Shown: positions 9,055-18,002, counted from the stretch's first letter. The stretch is 44,611 nucleotides of DNA from Poteriospumella lacustris (GCA_008000375.1 SMOI01000131.1:1-44611), one strand, 5' to 3'. Translations and numbers: made by a program. Notes: a model not told the origin generated them from the letters alone.

Positions 9055-9360
9055 GGTGCGGTGGTGCTCTGGTGCTCTATTTTTCAGAAAGATACTCTGT
9101 GGGAGAAAGAAGTGAGTGTGTCGCGAAAGATGATGTGTCACATCAGCACAGTTTATTTACTATATTCCTACTACCTACTGCAAGGCACCACCTATAAGAT
9201 TCGACGGTACTTTTAGAGTGGCCCAGAAGAATCTTAAGTTTTTGGAAAGTCGCCTCCCAGAAATCTAAAAAGTGAATTTGAATTTAAATTATATATATAT
9301 ATATAATGTTCATATGTGTACATAAGTAGCAATGACTCCACCAATGTATATCGTCAGCAA

Positions 9361-9390
9361 TATTAAGGACATCGTTTGATGTCCTTAATA
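9361..9390. repeat. Perfect 13-base hairpin
   Basis: Arm tattaaggacatc (9361-9373), loop gttt, arm gatgtccttaata (9378-9390). Exact complement. No following T-run, and function is not evident. Confidence 0.8.
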
Positions 9391-9462
9391 AGGACTGGAC
9401 AATATAACGATGGATATTTAATCCGAAAGAGACAGGAGAATCATATATTCTTGCCAACTCAT

Positions 9463-9488
9463 ATATTTGTCTGTAGACAGACAAATAT
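9463..9488. repeat. Perfect 12-base hairpin with 2-base loop
   Basis: Arm atatttgtctgt (9463-9474), loop ag, arm acagacaaatat (9477-9488). The core tgtctgt/acagaca echoes the tip of the hairpin at 8983-9054, so the two may be related. Confidence 0.75.
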
Positions 9489-9595
9489 CGTTGTTCAAAT
9501 TTTCACATTTTCTTCTCTTCATCGTGAATCACATCATCAAACAAACTGGCAAACGGTGTCATTGCTCGAAAAGCATAGTAGAAACATTCCTGCTG

Positions 9596-9946
9596 ATGCT
9601 CACATTCCAATTGTCCATAGACTGATTCAACGACGATGCTTAAGCAAACATATCAGACATGTTCCTTACGTTGCTTACATTCCACCTCCACAGCGGCTGG
9701 TTGAACGACAATAATAATTAAAACATATCAGCCATGTCGATGAAGTTGCTCACATTCCAACTGTCCAGCGGCTGGTTGAACAACGATGCTCCACCAAACA
9801 TACCAGACATGTCCCTGACGTTGCTAACATCCCACCTGCCTAGCGATTGGTTGAACGACGATGCCCCAGCAAACATACAAGACATGTTCATGACGTTGCT
9901 CACATTCCAACTGTCCAGCGGCTGGTTAAATGTTGTAGTTTTCAAT
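9596..9946 (-). pseudogene. DUF285 repeat fragment (duplicate of 16.4-16.85 kb)
   Basis: On the minus strand, about five DUF285 repeats are visible, for example S-S-F-N-Q-S-L-G-R-W-D-V-S-N-V and M-A-D-M-F. The fragment lacks the header and any ATG start, and has stops between repeats (TTAATTATTATTGT before about 9716). The same stops and the same repeat order occur at 16410-16850, with about one base difference in 30 by eye. It is a recent duplicate of the 3' part of the 16562-17989 gene, not an independent gene. Confidence 0.85.
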
Positions 9947-10255
9947 TTTCGCCCGAAGAATTCCAATTTAAGGAAAATTACTGTCTACCACTGTTGCACT
10001 GAGTAATGTGCCTCTAATGTACTGTGCAGTCCCGCACAAATGACTGCTCTTTCGTTGTGCTTTTTTGGCTTTACCTCAGCTGCAGTAGAAAAGCGTCAAT
10101 GTTTTCATCAAAATAGAAAGATAACGTTCTCATAGGTAAACAGACGTGTTCAGTACCTATCTGCCTTCCAACCATGACACTAGATTAGTAACAAATACCA
10201 ATTTGGAAACAATTCCTTAATCTCATCACAAACTACCGAATTCTCCAGCAGTAAC
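9947..10255. repeat. Non-coding repeat R1, copy A
   Basis: Matches 18590-18935 along its length with indels: cgcccgaagaa(t)tccaattt, cacaaatgactgctcttt, gtcaatgttttca, aacgttctcata and gacgtgttcagta appear in the same order in both. No open frame is shared. In copy B the block lies upstream of the 16562-17989 gene, so it probably is flanking/promoter DNA carried along in the duplication. Confidence 0.8.
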
Positions 10256-10363
10256 TTAAAAGATGCAGCAAATCCAGTGCATACGACGCTATATCAACCG
10301 CTTTGTAGTAGTGTTTGTCGCTAAATGAAACGTTGACTGCACGGAGGTGCTCCGTGGCGCTTC

Positions 10364-10408
10364 TTATCCCAATCTTTTTATCCCAATCTTCCTTTTTATC
10401 CCAATCTT
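10364..10408 (+). repeat. Three tandem copies of TTATCCCAATCTT
   Basis: Copies at 10364-10376, 10378-10390 and 10396-10408. They lie in the leader of the 10527-11378 gene and create a spurious hydrophobic in-frame extension (L-F-I-P-I-F) that mimics a signal peptide. Confidence 0.85.
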
Positions 10409-10526
10409 CTTCACACCAGCATGGAGCAGTGACAGCCATCGGAATGACAATAAAAATATCACCATCGTACTTGTAGGGCAGTTGGATACCTTCAGAAACT
10501 TTTTTCTTTCCTCACGTTTGGTAACC

Positions 10527-11378
10527 ATGAGCGATTTATATGACATTTTGATTCGGGATTTCATTCTCGCGCCGAAGATGGCAGAGGAGTTGATGGCTCC
10601 AGGTCATCAAAGTCGCATCAACGGCATTGTTAAATTCATCGAAAAATCAGGTGGGAAAATTCCTGATCGCGAGGCATTGATGCTCTCCGTGATTCGTTAT
10701 CCAGACATTCCGCCCCGAATTCAAGTGCACAACGGCAACCATCGCTTGGTCGCCTTGGCGCGGTTCAAACCTGATGCAAAATTCGCTGATGTTGCACACT
10801 TGGTGGGTTCGCTTCATGATGGATGGCTAGAGACGAACATAGCATATCACTATCATGTGTACACCAACTTCTCCCCCCGTTGTCGATTGGCGGTCGAAGA
10901 ATGTCCGTCCGCCGACGGGCCCGTGAAGCGTATCTTCACCAAAGTACCGATTTCGTTCACCGACCCAGAGGTGTTCCAACATGTCGAAGTGTGGGATGGC
11001 CGTGTACACACGTCGTTTGGGCTGCCGATCTCTACCGTCGTGACGGCGATGGAGTCCGCTGCCAAGATCAGCTACGAAGGGATCGGTCTGACGTGTGGGG
11101 CAGGCGACCAATACGGCGTGCTCGTGGAGATAGACGTGGGATATGGCAACGCAGTGTTTACGGCTGTAGATGGTGAGGCGAACGCCACCCAGTTGAAGAA
11201 TGTCGCCTACAACAAATGGTGGCTCAACGCACCCCGCGGGATCACCCGGCTCTTTTACCGCGGTCAATACACAGAGAGCCCGACGCAACCTGTCGGTAAT
11301 CTCCAACCGCTGTCCGAGAAGATTCCCCTTTTTCCATTTTCCCTTTTCGCGAGGACCGTCAAAGTCATCGTTGCCTGA
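10527..11378 (+). CDS. ParB/sulfiredoxin-like domain protein, 283 residues (tentative)
   Basis: I start at the ATG at 10527 (MSDLYDILIR, context aaccATGa). An in-frame start 180 bases upstream would add a hydrophobic stretch that is coded by simple tandem repeats, so it is less likely. Residues 60-80 contain I-Q-V-H-N-G-N-H-R-L-V-A-L, close to the D-G-x-H-R-L-x-A signature of ParB/sulfiredoxin-fold domains, where this motif binds a nucleotide. The rest (residues 90-283) includes F-T-D-P-E-V-F, C-G-A-G-D-Q-Y-G-V-L-V and a W-W-L-N-A-P segment that I do not recognise. No membrane segment. A single-exon gene with no clear partner; both neighbours are unrelated. Coding is well supported by length and composition; the function is only a motif match. 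Confidence 0.65.
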   Translation: MSDLYDILIRDFILAPKMAEELMAPGHQSRINGIVKFIEKSGGKIPDREALMLSVIRYPDIPPRIQVHNGNHRLVALARFKPDAKFADVAHLVGSLHDGWLETNIAYHYHVYTNFSPRCRLAVEECPSADGPVKRIFTKVPISFTDPEVFQHVEVWDGRVHTSFGLPISTVVTAMESAAKISYEGIGLTCGAGDQYGVLVEIDVGYGNAVFTAVDGEANATQLKNVAYNKWWLNAPRGITRLFYRGQYTESPTQPVGNLQPLSEKIPLFPFSLFARTVKVIVA

Positions 11379-12315
11379 GCCACTCCACCTGTGGACACGC
11401 ACGGTATCTCGCCGCTTAGCCGCTCCCCACCCCCTGACCTATCCACTCCACATATCATAAGGGGTGCGACGACCCTCTTCCCTCGATTCATTTATTATTT
11501 TAGGGCCCTTATGTATAATGTTCGTTCTTAATCGCCGCTTCTCATTTTGCTCATTGCCCCCCCCCCCGCTGCTCCCACAACCGAAGCTGCGCACGACTTC
11601 TGCACTGTAGCCACGGCGTTGTCGCGGTCGCCGCTGCCACCGCCGCTGAGGCTACGCCATCACACCAATGCGTCGCCAAACGTTTGCTGCACACTGACAC
11701 TGCTGCGGGGAACATATGCCAACGTAGCGGCCAACACAGTGATCAGCCGTTTCCCTTTGCAACGGCTGTCTACGGCGGTGGTGATGAGCTCACTGTTTCC
11801 TTCATTCGCAGCGCGTACACCGCCCCAGTGCATACACTTTCAACGCCAAGGGTCTTGACGCTGCGATCTATCTGGCTAAAGCGGTGATCAATACATCAGG
11901 GTGATCAACGTCTGACGTACTGAAGGTGGTTTCGACTTCGGTGGAATACCAACTCGTCCGCGTCGTTGTGTGATGGGGGCGGGGGCGGGGGCGGGGGCGG
12001 GGGTCGGCGTTTTTGATCATGAGCGTTACGTTTGCACAGCTGTGCGACTCATTCTGTCGTCAAGGCGACGGCGCGAATGTCAAGCTTCTGTCGACTTCAC
12101 TGGTGGTAAGGGAATACTTAAGATCTTCAATGGATAATGTATACTAAAGTATTGGCGACATATTATATGGTAAATAGCAACTGAAAGAGAAATGGAAACC
12201 AAAACGAACGCAAGGCGACAACCGTCCTCACGATGGGTGCGTGTCACCTTCTTGTTTCAAACCCACGTCGTCGTCGTTGTCGACGTGAGGTGCGGCGGCT
12301 TCGCGTTCGTAGGGA
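11379..12315. other. Intergenic between ParB-like and kinase genes
   Basis: No gene supported. It has a C-run at 11561-11570, several short frames without family resemblance around 11550-11890, and the G-rich tandem repeat at 11975-12003. The 11680-11890 frame (with F-A-T-A-V-Y-G-G-G-D-E-L) looks somewhat protein-like and could be a gene remnant. Confidence 0.35.
11975..12003 (+). repeat. (GGGGGC)n tract, G-quadruplex candidate
   Basis: Four GGGGGC units followed by five G residues, giving five runs of five G separated by single C. This fits a G-quadruplex pattern. It lies about 310 bases beyond the 3' end of the minus-strand kinase gene. Confidence 0.8.
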
Positions 12316-13350
12316 CTACGCGGTCGTGCTGAAGCAAGGGGCGGTGCCGGTACCGGTTGCGACCAAGGTGAAGTCTCCGACCACTGCCGCGCCGACGCCC
12401 ATCCAGAAGTCTTTCTTGGCACGGAATATCTGAATGAAACGGTCCTTCAAGGTCCGAGGGAGTCTTTCTTCCACCTTCGCCCATCGGTAGCTTTCCAAGC
12501 CATCCACCCACAACGTTTTAGCGTCTGCGTAGCGATCGTTGGGGTCGGATGACAGGCATTTTTGCAAAATCATGCGCAGGTCTTCGGATTGAACGCGGCC
12601 TGCATTCGTCAAGAAATCATCGTTGACGCCATACAGCAAATGTACCATGGTGGCACCCAGGCTATAAACATCGGCGGCTTTGGTCGCCGTGCCATTGACG
12701 ACTTCGGGAGCGCTGAACACAGGATGGTATCCCTTGATGGGCGTGGTGCCATCTTCTCGCATACGACGGGAAATCCCAAAGTCGCACAACAACGCCTTCA
12801 ACTCCAAACTCACATCGTCTCCCCTCGCAGAAATGGCCCACTTCTCCAACAATATGTTCCATGGAGAGATATCGCCATGCAAGATCTCCTTGTCGTGTAA
12901 CACTGCCAATCCACTTGCCACGTCGTACAATATGGTCTTGATCACACCTTCGGTAAACTTGGCGGGTTCATCGCGTCGCTTATGACCGACAGCACCGCCC
13001 TCCACAAACGGCATACACAACAATTGATAAGTGCGATCTCCATGCTGGATGGTACTGTAAGCGAGAAGGGGCAGCAGGTTCGGATGGATGACGACATCTG
13101 GCGGCTGGTGCAACATGAGCATAAACTGGATTTCCTCATCAGTGATGGGTGAGGCCTTTGTTACTTTCACACAGACATCATGGAGGAAGCTGGGCGAACA
13201 GCACTTGTACACGGCTCCCGCTCCTCCCACACCAACCAGTTCAATGACTCGAAATTGGTGTTTGCCCATGTTGAACATATCTCCCGGCTGGAAGATTTCC
13301 AAAGGGTTTCTCAGCAGTTTACCTAAAAGCAGAGCAATCAGTTGATCCAT
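12316..13350 (-). CDS. Protein kinase, 344 residues
   Basis: Single exon from the ATG at 13350. Glycine loop G40-V-G-G-A-G-A-V-Y, Lys62 in V-C-V-K-V, catalytic loop H158-G-D-I-S-P-W-N (Arg of HRD replaced by Gly, the base Asp160 and Asn165 kept), D190-F-G, A214-P-E and D227 in A-A-D-V-Y-S-L-G. It should therefore be active, but as a non-RD kinase is unlikely to need activation-loop phosphorylation. The kinase domain starts at residue 33; the first 20 residues are hydrophobic (M-D-Q-L-I-A-L-L-L-G), and a second hydrophobic stretch near 315-333 might touch a membrane. Family assignment is open (TKL/other-like). Non-RD kinases are common among immune receptor kinases in plants, but nothing here proves such a role. 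Confidence 0.9.
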   Translation of the reverse strand: MDQLIALLLGKLLRNPLEIFQPGDMFNMGKHQFRVIELVGVGGAGAVYKCCSPSFLHDVCVKVTKASPITDEEIQFMLMLHQPPDVVIHPNLLPLLAYSTIQHGDRTYQLLCMPFVEGGAVGHKRRDEPAKFTEGVIKTILYDVASGLAVLHDKEILHGDISPWNILLEKWAISARGDDVSLELKALLCDFGISRRMREDGTTPIKGYHPVFSAPEVVNGTATKAADVYSLGATMVHLLYGVNDDFLTNAGRVQSEDLRMILQKCLSSDPNDRYADAKTLWVDGLESYRWAKVEERLPRTLKDRFIQIFRAKKDFWMGVGAAVVGDFTLVATGTGTAPCFSTTA

Positions 13351-13843
13351 CGCCTTTCGTTATCGTTTTATCGGATCTGAACATTTGTGACTAGAACAGT
13401 ATGTCAGGTCAGAACAGGATGAATGGCAAGCATTTCAGGCAAACATACTTTGGGAGACGGCGCCTTGAGATCGGTATTCCGTCCTTGAAGTACCAGATGC
13501 TTCCTTCAAAACGCACTATCATACAGTCACATCGAAATATCAATCTGTCCAACAGATGTTGACCCGAGAGACAGCTGGGAGAGAATTTGGGAGAGAGAGA
13601 GAGTATCCTGAAAAGGCATACTTCACGTACCAGTGATTTCCATGACCATGCGGTAGTATACAGTCATATCGAACCGGCGAACTGTCCGACGCTAGACAGA
13701 TTTGGAACTTGAAAAATAGAAGAAGGAACTTGAAAAGATCGCCACTGTGACATTGAAATCTTTCCATTTTTTTTAGATTGATAATATGGTTGGGCTAATC
13801 GTTTCTTATAAGGCTGTGAGTTGACGAACCAAAAGAATCAGCC
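13351..13843. other. Divergent promoter region
   Basis: Intergenic between the kinase (leftward) and the membrane protein gene (rightward). It contains two loosely similar segments (accagatgcttcc...atacagtcacatcg near 13490 and accagtgatttcc...atacagtcatatcg near 13630) that look like an old direct duplication, with a (GA)n tract between them. No coding frame supported. Confidence 0.4.
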
Positions 13844-15055
13844 ATGGACGATGACTTAATATGGGCGTCTCTTTTTTTGGGTCTAGGAGCTCTGCTTTTC
13901 GTTATGAGTGTCCTGTTTTTGGTGTATGTGTATCAATTGGTGCGTTACTTAAAAGAGCGCCATGCCAATCCATTTCAGACTATCAGTGACATTTTCTCAT
14001 CTGTCTACGACGTATTGGAAGAGGAACCACAATTGATATGCGGATCGATGTGGAGGTGGTGTCCTATGAAAGCTCGATTCGGTGCGGGTTTCAATGCAGC
14101 AGACGAAGTTGTGCCATTTCGGTTCCGTAACTTTGTACTGGGTATAGGGTCGATCGTGGCCCTGATGGTGGCAGCAAATGTCATGGCCTTCTTGGCGTAC
14201 AATGAAGTCAAAGATTCAACTTGGATGTTTGTGGTTGTGGGTGAGAGTCTGATCAACATGCTTTCGCTTTGTATTATTTATCCGTGGCGATTTGTCGCGG
14301 AAACTGCCGATTTAATTCCGTTGGATGCATGTTTCTGTTATAACCGTAGTAAGCACACCACCACGTGGTCCTGTTGTTTCTTGACCTGTCAACCCAAGAA
14401 CTGCTGCTCCTGCTGGTGTCTGTTTCCGAACTGCTTCAGTGGGCTACATTGGTGGGGCTCCGTCGTGTTTTTTGTTGTCAATCCTGGTTTGAACATGATC
14501 ATTAACGTGATCAAATATGTGCATCCGGGTCGTAGTGTGGCGCTGATCTGGGCCTATGCGGTGCTAACCGTTGCGTATGGTGTGGTCATGCTTCTATTTG
14601 TGTTTTACTGCAAGAAGCCTGAGCCTGAGGATACGTTAACCGTATTGACCAACGAAGTGCTTTCGGAGAGAGAAAAGGCATTCTGGACGAAGTTTATAGA
14701 GCGAAAACAGAGCAAAAGCGAACCCAGGAACCCAATCCATGCTTCCTCTCAAATTCCTGACAACCAATCGGAGGGCAAGGAAGATGATCGTGTCCAACAA
14801 TCCATGGAGATGGGAAGGGCATCTGAGGTGAACGTTGCAGCACAAACTGGAGACGTTCAACCAGGCATAAGCGAGAGCGTAAATGATTCCAAGATTTCAA
14901 CGGGCCCAACCGCCACAACGCCTACATCAGCCTCGAAGTGGCCAAAAGTGTGTGGAGTGTCCATTAACTTGGTGCATCTTGAATTGGTTTGCATATGTTT
15001 GATTATCCTCACGAACATGACTGATTTGGTGGTTCAGTTTAACGAAGTTGATTGA
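13844..15055 (+). CDS. Multi-pass membrane protein with a cysteine cluster, 403 residues
   Basis: Starts at the ATG at 13844 (context gccATGg). Predicted membrane segments by hydrophobicity: about 6-30, 97-119, 126-146, 204-224, 231-256 and a weaker one at 377-396. Between the third and fourth segments (163-197) lie about ten cysteines in a short loop (C-F-C, C-C-F-L-T-C, C-C-S-C-W-C). Residues 257-365 are hydrophilic, rich in S, E, Q and K, and probably cytosolic. I recognise no family; the cysteine cluster could bind metal, carry palmitates or form disulfides. The reading frame is clean and the gene has no visible intron. Confidence 0.8.
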   Translation: MDDDLIWASLFLGLGALLFVMSVLFLVYVYQLVRYLKERHANPFQTISDIFSSVYDVLEEEPQLICGSMWRWCPMKARFGAGFNAADEVVPFRFRNFVLGIGSIVALMVAANVMAFLAYNEVKDSTWMFVVVGESLINMLSLCIIYPWRFVAETADLIPLDACFCYNRSKHTTTWSCCFLTCQPKNCCSCWCLFPNCFSGLHWWGSVVFFVVNPGLNMIINVIKYVHPGRSVALIWAYAVLTVAYGVVMLLFVFYCKKPEPEDTLTVLTNEVLSEREKAFWTKFIERKQSKSEPRNPIHASSQIPDNQSEGKEDDRVQQSMEMGRASEVNVAAQTGDVQPGISESVNDSKISTGPTATTPTSASKWPKVCGVSINLVHLELVCICLIILTNMTDLVVQFNEVD

Positions 15056-15490
15056 CTTCATGAACACAGTGGGGATTTGAGAAACGGGTACGTTGGTGCA
15101 ACGAGGATCCAGGTTGCTGGGTCATTGGTGTGTCTGATCGGTGATAAGTTCGTGGTTGTATGTTAGGGACCGACATTGCTGTTGGTGTGTGGGTCATCGT
15201 AGTCTTCTGTGACATTTTGTTCTGTGGGTTACGGTCGTGCTGTTTGTAATTCCTGACAATTTGCACGGTCGGTTTTTGCACGTTCGTGTTGCGATGTGGA
15301 CTTCCACGAAAAGAGCACGATTTTGTGGCCTTGGCGAAGGTTACTGAATCAAGGTCCATTGTGGTACGCTTTATCACTGGTCGACTGTGGTTGTGTTGGC
15401 GTTGGTGGTGTTGCGCTGGTGCAATACCAAGATAGACGGTGAATTGGACGTTTTGGGGGGGGGGTGTCCCATAGAACATGGTTATCATGC
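15056..15490. other. Intergenic, no gene seen
   Basis: Downstream of the membrane protein gene. A G-run lies at 15453-15462. Minus-strand frames here are extensions of the DUF285 remnant at 15491-15650 and do not look coding. Confidence 0.35.
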
Positions 15491-15650
15491 GGATGGATGA
15501 CACGACTCACATTCCACGTCAAAGGACACTGCCCCTGAAACATGTTATTCATCATCTCTACCTGACTGGCATCCCAGGCATCGAGCGGCTGTTGGTTTAA
15601 CGCTGTGGTACCATCAAACATTCTCGTTGAATTTGCAGACATTGTCACGT
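15491..15650 (-). pseudogene. Decayed DUF285 repeats
   Basis: On the minus strand two recognisable repeats remain: R-M-F-D-G-T-T-A-L-N-Q-Q-P-L-D-A-W-D and N-N-M-F-Q-G, then T-W-N-V-S-R-V. They have insertions and lost residues, and neither header nor further repeats are present. It is a fossil of another family member. Confidence 0.7.
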
Positions 15651-15739
15651 GCTCGCTGATTAAACAACGAGGCCCCACAACACACAGAGCTCATGACTTC
15701 CACCAAAATTTGGTGGAAGGACACCGCTTTGTAGAACAT

Positions 15740-16400
15740 GCGTGTCGGAGCGGTGGCCAAACGGATGTTCTACGTGTTCCAGGGTTGGTTAATCAACGTG
15801 ACTTCGCAGTACAGCGATCGTTGGTTGGTGTACGCTGTCGCAAGGTGTGGTCAGGTGATGAACTGCTACGATGCCATTACCACCGAACAATTACTCCCAC
15901 CCCCGCCGGCAAATATGGTCGTTGGTCGGCGACGTGATGGCGGGGATGGGCGAGGTACACCTTTCCGTGGTGTGCCGCAACATGGCGGTGCCCTCTGTCG
16001 TGCCACCAGATCGAACCTTCGTCTAAGACGCGTATCTGCCGGTGATGCGCAACGTGGTGCAACAACCCTCTTTCTGGCACTACGAGTGATTGTGACCATT
16101 GCGGTCGTCTGGGATCGCTGCGCAAGGGACAGTGCGATACCGAGATGGCCGCGAAGTTTACGCTGGGGACGCTGGTGCCGACGCAGCAGGGACGGCCATC
16201 ATCGAGTTCAGTTTTGCCGGGCCGCTGTTCGCCATTTGGCAGAGACCCGACGACCGCCTCAGCCGTGCGGCAGAATTAGAGGTGGCGACTGACCTTGTTC
16301 GACCAGTGCGTAACGTAGTAACGGAAACTCCTATGGCACCAACGTTTCAGCCGACTAACACATGAATGCATTAATGCCGTACACCGTGACTGGCAAACGG
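15740..16400 (+). pseudogene. Decayed sequence X, copy B
   Basis: Related to 145-676 (see there). The best open parts are around 15738-15900 (with V-Y-A-V-A-R-C-G-Q-V) and 16099-16365 (with I-I-E-F-S-F-A-G-P-L-F and Q-R-P-D-D-R-L), which lie in different frames. So this copy is also broken. It ends against the eroded 3' end of the DUF285 gene at 16562-17989, in convergent orientation, as copy A does with its DUF285 piece. Ancestral function not recognised. Confidence 0.45.
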
Positions 16401-16409
16401 TGTCATTGC

Positions 16410-16561
16410 TCAAGAAGCATAGTAGAAACGTTCCTGCTGGTGCTCACATTCCAATTGTCCATAGGCTGGTTCAACGACGATGCTTAAGCAAACATATCAG
16501 ACATGTTCCTGACGTTGCGTACATTCCACCTCCACAGCGGCTGGTTGAACGACAATAATAA
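16410..16561 (-). pseudogene. Lost 3' repeats of the 16562-17989 gene
   Basis: After the TAA at 16562-16564 the minus strand still codes for DUF285 repeats: S-F-N-Q-P-L-W-R-W-N-V-R-N-V, M-S-D-M-F-A, a TAA stop, then L-N-Q-P-M-D-N-W-N-V. The gene was once longer by two or more repeats. Confidence 0.75.
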
Positions 16562-17989
16562 TTAAAACATATCAGACATGTCGATGAAGTTGCTCACATT
16601 CCAACTGTCCAGCGGCTGGTTGAACTTAGATGCTAATTCAAACATATCAGACATGTCCCTGACGTTGCTCACATTCCAACTGTCCAGCGGCTGGTTGAAA
16701 GACGATGCTCCACCAAACATACCAGACATGTCCCTGACGTTGCTAACATCCCACCTGCCTAGCGATTGGTTGAACGACGATGCCCCAGCAAACATACAAG
16801 ACATGTTCATGACGTTGCTCACATTCCAACTGTCCAGCGGCTGGTTAAATGATGATGCTCCTTCAAACATACAAGTCATTTCGGTGACGTTGCTCACATT
16901 CCAACTGTCCAGCGGCCGGTTAAACGTCGATGCCCAATAAAACAAACAAGACATGTTCGTGACGTTGCTGACATTCCAGCTGTCCACCGGCTGGTTGAAC
17001 GACGTTGCCCAATAAAACATACCGGACATGTTCATGACATTGCTCACATTCCAAGTATCCAGCGGCTGGTTGAACGACGATGCTCCTTCAAACATATGAT
17101 ACATGTTCGTGACGTTGCTCACATTCCATTTGTTGATGTCAGCATTGAATTCTCGTCGGTTTTCGAATAATTCAGAGGTGTCTGTGACACCGGTCAGGTT
17201 CCATTCTCCAATCGGTCCGTATTTTAATTCGGCTTTTTGTTTATCAGAGAACCACAGTTTCACAGCCGATCGTAGGGAGTCATTTGTGAGTGGTGACCTG
17301 TTAGTATCGGTGGAAGTCTCTTCAACACTCTTCAGGGGCATCGCATCGAACTGTACTGAAGCAACGAAGCCCGGACCACCGCTCCTTGCATCCATGAGTG
17401 GCAGCCTCAAATTCCAACTGTCCAGCGACTGGTTGAACGACGATGCTTCAGCAAACATAAAGGATAAGTACTTCGCCTTGCTCATACTCCAATTGTCCAG
17501 CGGTTGGTTAAATGACGATGCTGACGAAAACATACGATATACATTCGTAACATTACTCACATCCCAACTGTCCAACGCATGGTTAAAGATAAATGCTGCT
17601 TGAAACATACGAGACATGTTCGTGACACTGCTCACATTCCATCGATTTAGCGGCTGGTTGAACGACGATGCTCCATAAAACATACCAGACATGTCTGTTA
17701 CGTTACTCACATTCCAACTGTTCAGCGGCTGGTTGAACGACGAGGCTCCTTCGAACATACCAGACATGTCCGTGACGTTGCTCACATTCCATCTGCTGAT
17801 GTCTGTGTTGAACGTTTGTCGGCCAACGAAGAGGAATGATGCATCAGAGATGCCACTTAGATTCCAATCTCCAATCGGCCCGAATTCTGATTCGGCTCTC
17901 TGTTGATCAAAGAACCAAAGCGCTATCGCTGAACGAAGAGAGTCGTTTGTGAACGACAACATTATTGTTTCGGTGGAACTCATTTCCAT
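16562..17989 (-). CDS. DUF285 repeat protein with two headers, 475 residues
   Basis: Starts at ATG 17989 or the in-frame ATG two codons later. Residues 1-195 form a full small DUF285 protein: header with L-R-S-A-I-A-L-W-F-F-D-Q and E-F-G-P-I-G-D-W-N, then about five repeats. At about residue 200 a second leader begins (M-D-A-R-S-G-G-P-G-F, then V-E-E-T-S-T-D, then L-R-S-A-V-K-L-W-F-S-D-K), clearly related to the leader of the 1896-3875 protein, followed by about eight more repeats. So two genes have been fused in frame. The 3' end is cut by a stop within the array (see 16410-16561). No signal peptide or membrane segment. A remnant of the MLKL-like N-terminal region lies just upstream at 18003-18117, out of frame. 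Confidence 0.85.
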   Translation of the reverse strand: MEMSSTETIMLSFTNDSLRSAIALWFFDQQRAESEFGPIGDWNLSGISDASFLFVGRQTFNTDISRWNVSNVTDMSGMFEGASSFNQPLNSWNVSNVTDMSGMFYGASSFNQPLNRWNVSSVTNMSRMFQAAFIFNHALDSWDVSNVTNVYRMFSSASSFNQPLDNWSMSKAKYLSFMFAEASSFNQSLDSWNLRLPLMDARSGGPGFVASVQFDAMPLKSVEETSTDTNRSPLTNDSLRSAVKLWFSDKQKAELKYGPIGEWNLTGVTDTSELFENRREFNADINKWNVSNVTNMYHMFEGASSFNQPLDTWNVSNVMNMSGMFYWATSFNQPVDSWNVSNVTNMSCLFYWASTFNRPLDSWNVSNVTEMTCMFEGASSFNQPLDSWNVSNVMNMSCMFAGASSFNQSLGRWDVSNVRDMSGMFGGASSFNQPLDSWNVSNVRDMSDMFELASKFNQPLDSWNVSNFIDMSDMF

Positions 17990-18002
17990 AATCGTGTTAC
18001 GG

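Larger units (their letters stand above)
8801..9595. other. Intergenic with three short inverted repeats
   Basis: No coding frame is supported. The stretch holds the perfect palindromes listed separately at 8983-9054, 9361-9390 and 9463-9488, an (AT)n tract at 9289-9305, and from about 9530 the start of the block duplicated from 16.4 kb. Confidence 0.5.

Noticed and set aside
10347-10526. N-terminal extension of the ParB-like protein that looks like a signal peptide
   Set aside because: The hydrophobic residues are produced by three tandem TTATCCCAATCTT copies. The ATG at 10527 has a better context and starts a normal sequence.
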